From Paenibacillus planticolens (GTDB lineage Bacteria > Bacillota > Bacilli > Paenibacillales > NBRC-103111): a DNA stretch of 64,000 nt. Below, piece by piece: positions 34,052 through 42,000 of this stretch; the stretch's first letter is position 1; the number at the start of each line of letters is the position of its first letter. The stretch covers positions 1 through 64,000 of the forward strand of contig NZ_WHNZ01000074.1 of assembly GCF_013141725.1 (NCBI RefSeq), in the 5' to 3' direction. The notes below the pieces were generated by a model that did no database searches, was not told the origin of the DNA, and worked only from the letters and a program-made list of their open reading frames with translations. The position numbers and the translations under genes were made by a program.

Positions 34052-37000
34052 ATGGCAAACCAGCTTAAAAGGCAAAAAAACGTTAAAAAGAGAGCGCTAT
34101 CATCTTTGCTAGTCGTAACTTTACTGCCTACCTTGTTAATGCCGGCGACGACTTTCGCCAATGAGAGCGATGCTCCTAACGCTGCAAGCGCTGCTAATGT
34201 TGCGGACAGCACGTTCCGGGTTAAGAATTTAAAAACCGAGCAAGCTGTCAATCCACTGGGTCTGGATACGTTAAAACCACGACTGAGTTGGCAAATGGGA
34301 TCTGACGCACGGTCGCAGAAGCAGACCGCCTATCAAGTGCTGGTGGCTTCAACTCCGGAGCTGCTCTCACAGGATCAAGGAGATATGTGGGATAGCGGAA
34401 AGGTGGTATCCGATCAATCCGCTAACGTGGAGTATGCCGGTCAAGCGTTGCAATCCAGCAGTCGTTATTACTGGAAAGTACGGGTATGGGATAAGAACGA
34501 CCAGGTGTCCGATTGGAGCGTGCAAGCTTGGTGGGAAATGGGTTTACTGAAGGGGACAGATTGGCAGGCCAAATGGATTACACTCCCGAAAGAGCAAATG
34601 CCGAACATATCCAAGTATACGATCGATCTCGATTTTACGATCTTACAGGACGCTGCCGGATTTATTTTTGGCGGACAGGATTCCTCGCATTTCTACATGT
34701 GGCAAATCAATACGAAAGAAAAGTCATACATGACATTCAGGCCGCACATTTTTAATCCCGGCGGTCAAGTGCTGAAGGAAGTCGACATTTCTACTATCAT
34801 CCCTAAAGGCAAGGAACTCAACACGCAGCATCACTTGACAATTAATGTGAACGGCAGTCAAATTTCGACCTATCTCAATGGGCAGCTTGTTGATACGTTA
34901 ACTGACAATCATTTTTCATTCGGCAAAATTGGTTTTAGGGAGCACAAGGATTCAAGAACGAGCGAACGCGCAAGCTTTGATAATATTATGATTAAAGATA
35001 CGGATGGAAACATTCTGTTTTCGGATGATTTTTCCGATCCGGCCAAGAACGTGTTTGACGCTGGGAACATAGAAAACGGTCAATTAGTGCTTGGGGACTT
35101 GTCAAATGATGTTGTTTTTAAGAAGAATGTCAATCATGTGCCTCAACTTCGTAAAGCATTCGAAATCACCAAGCCTGTGAAGAAAGCGACTGTGTACGCG
35201 ACTGCCTTAGGCTTATACGAGCTAAGCATGAACGGAAAGCGTGTCGGGGTAGATCATTTATCCCCAGGTTGGACGGATTACAATCAATTCGTTCAATATC
35301 AAACCTATGATGTCACCGGGATGCTCGAAAATGGCAGCAATGCGCTGGGAGCTTTGCTTGGAGATGGTTGGTATTCCGGGCATGTGGCGATGGCTGGCGA
35401 TCATGTTTATGGCGAGAAGCCGGAACTGCTGCTGCAAATGAATGTCGAGTATCAGGATGGGACGAAAGACCAGATCGTTTCGGATTCCTCTTGGAAGATT
35501 TCGACAGCAGGACCGATCCTCACATCGGATTTATTGATGGGAGAAGCTTATGATGCCCGGAATGAGATGCAATCATGGGATAAACCTGGTTACAATGATA
35601 CAGAATGGATCGCGGCGGCAGCTGCGAATGATTTTAAAGGCAAACTGATCGCGCAAATCGGTCCGACTGTTCATGCGACTCAGGAATTAAAACCTAAAGC
35701 CATAACTCAACCGACACCCGGAGCCTATATCTTTGATTTAGGACAAAATATGGTTGGTTGGGCCAGGCTGCAAGTAAACGGACCTTCGGGCTCCAAAGTG
35801 AAGATGCGTTTCGGTGAAATGTTAAACGATGACGGCACACTTTACACAGCCAATTTGCGGACAGCGAAGCAGACGGATGAATATACGCTTAAAGGTGATG
35901 GCAACGAGGTTTATGAACCTCATTTTACGTTCCATGGTTTCCGGTATGTGGAAGTCACTGGATATCCGGGCGTTCCGACATTGGATAGTATCACGGGAGT
36001 GGTCGTCCATTCGGATACGGAGCCGTCGGCATCATTTGAAACATCGAACAGTATGGTGAATCAGCTTTACAGCAATATTGTTTGGGGGCAAAAAGGAAAC
36101 TTTTTAAGCGTTCCTACAGATTGTCCGCAGCGCGATGAGCGAATGGGGTGGTCTGGAGATGCGCAAATTTTTGCCAGGACGGCAAGCTACAACATGAACA
36201 CCATGACTTTCTTTGAGAAATACATGGGAGACATGGTGTCCGGACAAGGTTCAGACGGCGCATTCCCGGATGTCGCACCTTATGTTTCGATCGTTGGAAG
36301 AGGGAGCAACGCTTGGGGGGATGCCGGGGTTATTGTTCCATGGACAGTATATTTAATGTATAACGATAAGCGCGTCATTGAAGATAACTACCCCGCCATG
36401 GTCAAATGGATTGATTATTTGAAGAAAAACAGCAGCGGTTTAATTCGGCCGGAAGGCGGTTACGGCGATTGGCTGAACGTGGATGATAATACGCCTACAG
36501 ATGTAGTAAATACGGCATATTTTGCTTATAGTACATTGCTTTTGTCCAAAATGGCGAAGGCTGTTAACAAGGATGCGGATGCGCAAAAATATGAAGCTCT
36601 GTTTAACGATATTAAGGCAGCGTTCAATCAAAAGTTTGTCGCTAAAGACGGACGCATTAAAGGCGATACGCAAACGAGCTATGTGCTGGCGCTTCAAATG
36701 AATTTGCTTCCTGAGGACAAACAGCCGATGGCCGCTAAATATCTCGTAGACAAAATTAAAGGTAGGGATTGGCATTTATCAACAGGGTTTTTAGGTGTAG
36801 GCTACCTGCTTCCTGTGCTCACCAAGGCCGGCTACTCCGAAGTTGCGTATCATTTGCTGACGAACGATACGTATCCTTCGTGGGGCTACAGCATTAAAAA
36901 CGGTGCGACGACCATCTGGGAACGCTGGAATTCCTATACCAAAGAAGGCGGCTTCGGCGATATTGGAATGAATTCGTTTAATCACTATTCGTTAGGTTCC

Positions 37001-38944
37001 GTAGGTGAGTGGATGTTCCGTTATGCGGCGGGAATTGAAGCTGATCCCGATCAACCTGGATTCAAGCATACGATCATTCAGCCGACAGTGGGCGGGGAAT
37101 TCCAATATGCGAAAGCGGAATATGACTCGATCTACGGTACCATTGCCAGCGGTTGGAATATCGACGGAAACAGTTTCAAATTGAATGTGACGATTCCGAC
37201 GAATACGACAGCGACGGTCTATGTACCGACGGATGATCAAGGTACGGTTAAAGAAGGCGGGAAAAGCATTAGCGAAGCGGAAGGTATCCGTTTTGTGAAG
37301 ATGGACGGCGGGAAAGCCGTGTATGAGGTTGGATCCGGAACCTATGCGTTCACTTCCACTTTGACGATTACAGAAAGTCCGTTGAGTTCTGTCAGCTTAA
37401 GCAGCGATCACACGAAAATGATCGTGGGCGAGACGGCTCAAGTGAACGTAACCGCGAAAAAAGAGAATGGCGTCGCCATAGATCTGGCTAAAGCTCAGAC
37501 CGTCTTTAAAAGTAGTGATGTAAATGTGGCGACTATAGATGCAGCAGGTAAATTGAAAACAGTTGGATTCGGTAATGTCAAAATAACTGCAGAAGTCACT
37601 TACGAAGGTGTCACGCTTTCATCTTCCCTTTCCATATTCGTATCCAACGGCGCTAACTTGGCTTTAGGTAAAAAAGCAAGCAGTAATAATACGTATACAG
37701 CCGCTCCGACATGGAATATATCCAATTTGACAGACGGAAATTTGGATCTGAAATATTCCAGCAATGGGTTCACCTCACCGGATGCAACGAAAAATCCAAT
37801 CTGGGTTGAGATTGATTTGGGCAGCGTGCAATCCTTCAACAATCTCGTTTTGTACCCGAGGACGGATTCGAAGACGACGGATGGGAAAATTGCCTCCTTC
37901 CCGGTTGATTTTGATATCCAAGTGAAATTGGATAACGGGGAATACAAGACCGTGAAACAAGTCAGAGGGCAGTCGAATTTGGAAGATGGAGCGCAGAGAT
38001 ACAGTTTTGATACGGAACAGGCCAGATATGTGAGAGTAGTCGTCACACAATTTGGAGCAATGCCGCATGACGATATCTACTATAGGTTCCAACTGGCAGA
38101 AGCAGAAATTTACAATGTTCAAGAACAAACCGTGTTAGCCGGTCCTTCGAGCGTTACTGCGGGTCAGGCGTTTGATATCACCTACCGAGTGTCTGGTGTG
38201 ACTGAGAGCGTATATGCACAAGATTTAACCTTTACGTATGACCCGGAGCAAATGGAATTCGTATCAGCAGATTCTTTGCTGGATGATTTGAAAATCGTTG
38301 CCATATCGGATGTAACAAAAAATCCAGGCAAAGTCAGAATCCTAGCTGCAATTGTCGGAGGAGATCGCAAGGCCATCGGTGATTTGCTGGCGCTTCACAT
38401 GAGAGCAAAATCATCCTCATCTGTGCCGGCCACATTAACGCTGTCAGACGTTGTTTTCGCTGATGGAAAAGGCGTGGAAAAGAATATTGCCGGTACGGTA
38501 TATAGCGTGCAAATCGCAGCTCCTCTCAATAAAGAGGCACTTATTGCTCTTATTGCAGACGCTCAAGCTCAGCACGATGCTGCTGTTGAAGGTACGCATG
38601 CAGGCCAATATCCGGTTGGGGCTAAAGCTGCTCTGCAAGCGGCGATCGACAAGGCTCAATCCGTCGTGAATGATGGTTCCGTTACCCAGCAGCAATTGGA
38701 ACAAGCGACAACAGAATTAACCAGTGCGCTGCAAGCGTTTAAGAATTCTGTCAATCTTGCGATGCCGGGAGATATGAACGGGGATGACAGAATCAGTATT
38801 GGAGATTTAGCTGTCGTAGCTGCTTACTATGGCAAAACATCCGCCGATCCGAATTGGAATCTGTATAAAAAAGCGGATATTAATAACGATGGCGTTATCG
38901 ACATCCTAGATTTGGCGGCATTGGCGAGATTGATTCTCGGATAA
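34052..38944 (+). CDS. Secreted GH78 alpha-L-rhamnosidase with CBM32, cohesin, FIVAR and dockerin
   Basis: This 1630-residue secreted exo-enzyme should release alpha-L-rhamnose. GGAGG lies 11 bases before the ATG at 34052. A signal peptide (about 1-36, ATTFA) precedes a GH78 N-terminal Fn3-like domain, a carbohydrate-binding beta-sandwich insertion (about 180-340), two accessory beta domains and the (alpha/alpha)6 barrel. The conserved DCPQRDERMGW contains the predicted general acid E696, and TTIWERWNSY contains the predicted base E957. Their spacing (261) resembles that of characterised GH78 enzymes. Then come a Big2 domain (about 1107-1201), a CBM32-like domain (about 1200-1357), a cohesin (about 1360-1488), a FIVAR module (about 1491-1568) and a dockerin (about 1571-1630). 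Confidence 0.94.
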   Translation: MANQLKRQKNVKKRALSSLLVVTLLPTLLMPATTFANESDAPNAASAANVADSTFRVKNLKTEQAVNPLGLDTLKPRLSWQMGSDARSQKQTAYQVLVASTPELLSQDQGDMWDSGKVVSDQSANVEYAGQALQSSSRYYWKVRVWDKNDQVSDWSVQAWWEMGLLKGTDWQAKWITLPKEQMPNISKYTIDLDFTILQDAAGFIFGGQDSSHFYMWQINTKEKSYMTFRPHIFNPGGQVLKEVDISTIIPKGKELNTQHHLTINVNGSQISTYLNGQLVDTLTDNHFSFGKIGFREHKDSRTSERASFDNIMIKDTDGNILFSDDFSDPAKNVFDAGNIENGQLVLGDLSNDVVFKKNVNHVPQLRKAFEITKPVKKATVYATALGLYELSMNGKRVGVDHLSPGWTDYNQFVQYQTYDVTGMLENGSNALGALLGDGWYSGHVAMAGDHVYGEKPELLLQMNVEYQDGTKDQIVSDSSWKISTAGPILTSDLLMGEAYDARNEMQSWDKPGYNDTEWIAAAAANDFKGKLIAQIGPTVHATQELKPKAITQPTPGAYIFDLGQNMVGWARLQVNGPSGSKVKMRFGEMLNDDGTLYTANLRTAKQTDEYTLKGDGNEVYEPHFTFHGFRYVEVTGYPGVPTLDSITGVVVHSDTEPSASFETSNSMVNQLYSNIVWGQKGNFLSVPTDCPQRDERMGWSGDAQIFARTASYNMNTMTFFEKYMGDMVSGQGSDGAFPDVAPYVSIVGRGSNAWGDAGVIVPWTVYLMYNDKRVIEDNYPAMVKWIDYLKKNSSGLIRPEGGYGDWLNVDDNTPTDVVNTAYFAYSTLLLSKMAKAVNKDADAQKYEALFNDIKAAFNQKFVAKDGRIKGDTQTSYVLALQMNLLPEDKQPMAAKYLVDKIKGRDWHLSTGFLGVGYLLPVLTKAGYSEVAYHLLTNDTYPSWGYSIKNGATTIWERWNSYTKEGGFGDIGMNSFNHYSLGSVGEWMFRYAAGIEADPDQPGFKHTIIQPTVGGEFQYAKAEYDSIYGTIASGWNIDGNSFKLNVTIPTNTTATVYVPTDDQGTVKEGGKSISEAEGIRFVKMDGGKAVYEVGSGTYAFTSTLTITESPLSSVSLSSDHTKMIVGETAQVNVTAKKENGVAIDLAKAQTVFKSSDVNVATIDAAGKLKTVGFGNVKITAEVTYEGVTLSSSLSIFVSNGANLALGKKASSNNTYTAAPTWNISNLTDGNLDLKYSSNGFTSPDATKNPIWVEIDLGSVQSFNNLVLYPRTDSKTTDGKIASFPVDFDIQVKLDNGEYKTVKQVRGQSNLEDGAQRYSFDTEQARYVRVVVTQFGAMPHDDIYYRFQLAEAEIYNVQEQTVLAGPSSVTAGQAFDITYRVSGVTESVYAQDLTFTYDPEQMEFVSADSLLDDLKIVAISDVTKNPGKVRILAAIVGGDRKAIGDLLALHMRAKSSSSVPATLTLSDVVFADGKGVEKNIAGTVYSVQIAAPLNKEALIALIADAQAQHDAAVEGTHAGQYPVGAKAALQAAIDKAQSVVNDGSVTQQQLEQATTELTSALQAFKNSVNLAMPGDMNGDDRISIGDLAVVAAYYGKTSADPNWNLYKKADINNDGVIDILDLAALARLILG

Positions 38945-38972
38945 TTTTTAGCTGAACCCAAAAGTAAAAGAG

Positions 38973-39008
38973 CGGCCGCAAGTCAGAATGAACTTGCGGC
39001 CGTTTTTT
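38973..39008 (+). terminator. Rho-independent terminator after the GH78 gene
   Basis: An 11-bp GC-rich stem (CGGCCGCAAGT / ACTTGCGGCCG) with an 8-base loop is followed by six Ts. Confidence 0.93.
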
Positions 39009-39047
39009 GTACGCGTATAGCCGCATTTTGAAAGGAGTGTAAAATCA

Positions 39048-42000
39048 ATGCTGCAAAAAATGGGAGTTACGTTGCTTGGTATGATAACGATCCTCAGCTC
39101 TGTTACATCTGTATACGCATATGCGGAGGAAAAAAACACGTCTGAACTTAGCTTGGAAGACAGGGTGAATCAGTCCTTAGCGCAATTCACGTTAAGGGAC
39201 AGGTCACGACTTGCTCTCGGCGGAGTCGTAGGAGAAGAAGGCCAGTCCACTACGTTTGGGAATCAAGCTAAGTCACTGCCAAGCAAGGGCTTGTCATACA
39301 TGAATATGTCTGATGGACCTATGGGTGTCAATGCCGCCGGAAATCATACCTCATTTGGTTCCGGACAGATTATTGCCTCAACATGGAACAGAGACCTGAC
39401 ACAAAAAGTTGGCGAAGTTATCGGTAAAGAAGCGCTCGACAAAGATGTGCAGTATTTCTTGGGCCCTGGAACCAATATCAATCGTGACCTGGCCAACGGC
39501 AGGACCTTTGAATACTACAGTGAAGATCCTTTTATGTCGGCGAATGTAACAACGCCTTATATTAGAGGGGTACAGAGTCAAGGGGTGATGGCAACCGTCA
39601 AACATTTGATGGCCAACAACCAGGAAAAAAACAGAAACTTTATGACATCCAATTTGAGTGAGAGAGCCATGCATGAACTCTATCTTCCTGCCTTTCAGTC
39701 TGCGGTTGAGGACGGTGGCGTGTGGGCCGCAATGACAGCGGCGAACAGAATGAATGGGATATTCACAAGCGATAACCGTTATATTCTGACAAATCTGATG
39801 AAGTACGATTTCGGACTTAGAGGCATTGTTATGACGGATTGGATCAATACGAGGACCGGTGTGATCGCTGCCAAAGCAGGCTTGGATCTGGCGATGCCTT
39901 ACAGCGGGGGAAGTCCGTTCAAACAATTGGAAAACTACGTGAGATCCGGTCAGTTGGATGCTAAATATGTGGATGAAGCCGCACAGCGGTTTATTCGTAC
40001 GGCCTATTTAACGAAGTCCATGATCAGTACGGATAAAGTGGATGCGACAGGTTACAAAGCAGCCGATAGGAAAAAGGGAGAATCCAACACGCCGGCCAAT
40101 CAGGCGGTTGCGCGTCAGGTCGCGGATGAAGGTATCGTTCTGCTCAAGAATGACAGCCATGTGCTGCCGCTGGATCGAAACGGGGTTCAATCGGTCGCGC
40201 TTCTGGGCAAATATGTGGATTATAATTTCTACAGACCCGGTCTGGGAGGAAGCGGAGCGACCAATCCACCTTATCAGATTACCAATCTAGCCGGATTGGA
40301 AAAGAAACTGGGCGGAAGAAATAAACTGAAAATCCCGGCTTACAATGATGCCAATATGAACAAAACGATTGCGGATGCAGTTGCTGCGGCTGAACAATCC
40401 GACTATGCCATAATATTTGCCGGATTGAACAGTACGCCGATAACGGATGCGAACGTTGCGGACTCTGAAGACGGCGACAGAGGCAACCTTGATTTTCCGG
40501 CGGATCAATTGCAGCTCATTCAAGCGGTAGCGGAGAAAAAACCGGGCAAAACGATCGTTGTACTCAGCGGTTCGATCTTCGAGGTTAGGGACTGGGTGGA
40601 TAAGGTTCCTGCCGTGCTGCAATCTTTTTACCCTGGCATGGAAGGCGGCGCCGCGATAGCCGATATTTTGTTCGGCGACGTAAATCCTTCCGGCAAGCTG
40701 ACCAACACGTGGCCCAAGCGTTATAAAGACACCGCCGGTTACATTCCGGGTCACGATGGTACGGATCAAAGGGATCTGAAATGGGACGATGTATGGTACA
40801 AGGAAGGCGTATACGTCGGATACAAATGGAACGACAAGAAAAATATTGAGCCTGAATTTGCTTTTGGGCACGGCTTGTCCTACACCGATTTTACCTACAG
40901 CAACCTGCGTTTCATCTCGAATACCATGGGCAGGAATGACACGATTCAGGTAAGCGTTGACGTAACGAATACCGGAAATTATGCCGGCAAGGAAGCTGTG
41001 CAGCTCTATATTCATGACGTTGCCCCTGCGATCGATCGTCCGGTCAAAGAGCTGAAAGGGTTTGAAAAAGTAAGCGTACCTCGGAACGAGACGAAAACGG
41101 TTACTTTCGATATCAATGCGAAGTCCTTAAGTTTCTGGGATGTCAATACGCATTCTTTCATGGCCAAGCATGGGGATTTTGAAGCATGGGTTGGCAGCTC
41201 CTCGGACGATATCAGACAAAAAGGAACCTTTACATTGACAGAGGACACTTTGCCGGATCCCGACTATAAAGTGATACAGGCTGAAAGCGCAAGCGAGCTG
41301 ATCAACGCCGCAATCGCCTCGAATCAGGAGGTTGACAGCGCGGATACGACCTTTATCAAGCTGGGCGGGGTAGACAGCAGCGCCACATGGCATGTAAATG
41401 TGGACAAAGCGGGGGAATATTCCATTATATTCCGTTATTCCAATGCCGGGTACAATGGCGGCACGGTTTCCAACTATTTTGGACCGAATAAAATAACCGC
41501 ATTAATGGTGAATGGAAATAAAGCCGGTGATTATGATTTCCAGAATACCCGATGGGAAAATGTTTGGAACTACGACAGTATCGATGTTACTTTACATGCC
41601 GGCGAGAATGAAATCCGTTTGAACGCCACCGATGCGACTCCTGGTTTAAACATAGATAAAATGATCGTGCAGACCATTAACCGAACGACTCCGGCACCTC
41701 CGAAAAGCGCATCGGACGACGGTGATGTCCCGCCTCCTGAGGAATCGGAGGATGGCGACGTCTACCAGCTTGAAAAGGCGACGGAATTGTCCGAGAGCCA
41801 AGTTGCATCCAAAAGTCCGAATTTTACGGGTACCGGCTATGTGGATTTATTGAACAGTGGGAGTACGGTTACAATGGATATCTTGGCGCCCACCTTTAAC
41901 AGCTACAGACTGTCTTTGTACTATGCCAATGGCAATCAGACGCCAGCCCCTAGTGACTTATATATCAATGGGGTGAAAGCAGCTACTTATACGCTTCCGC

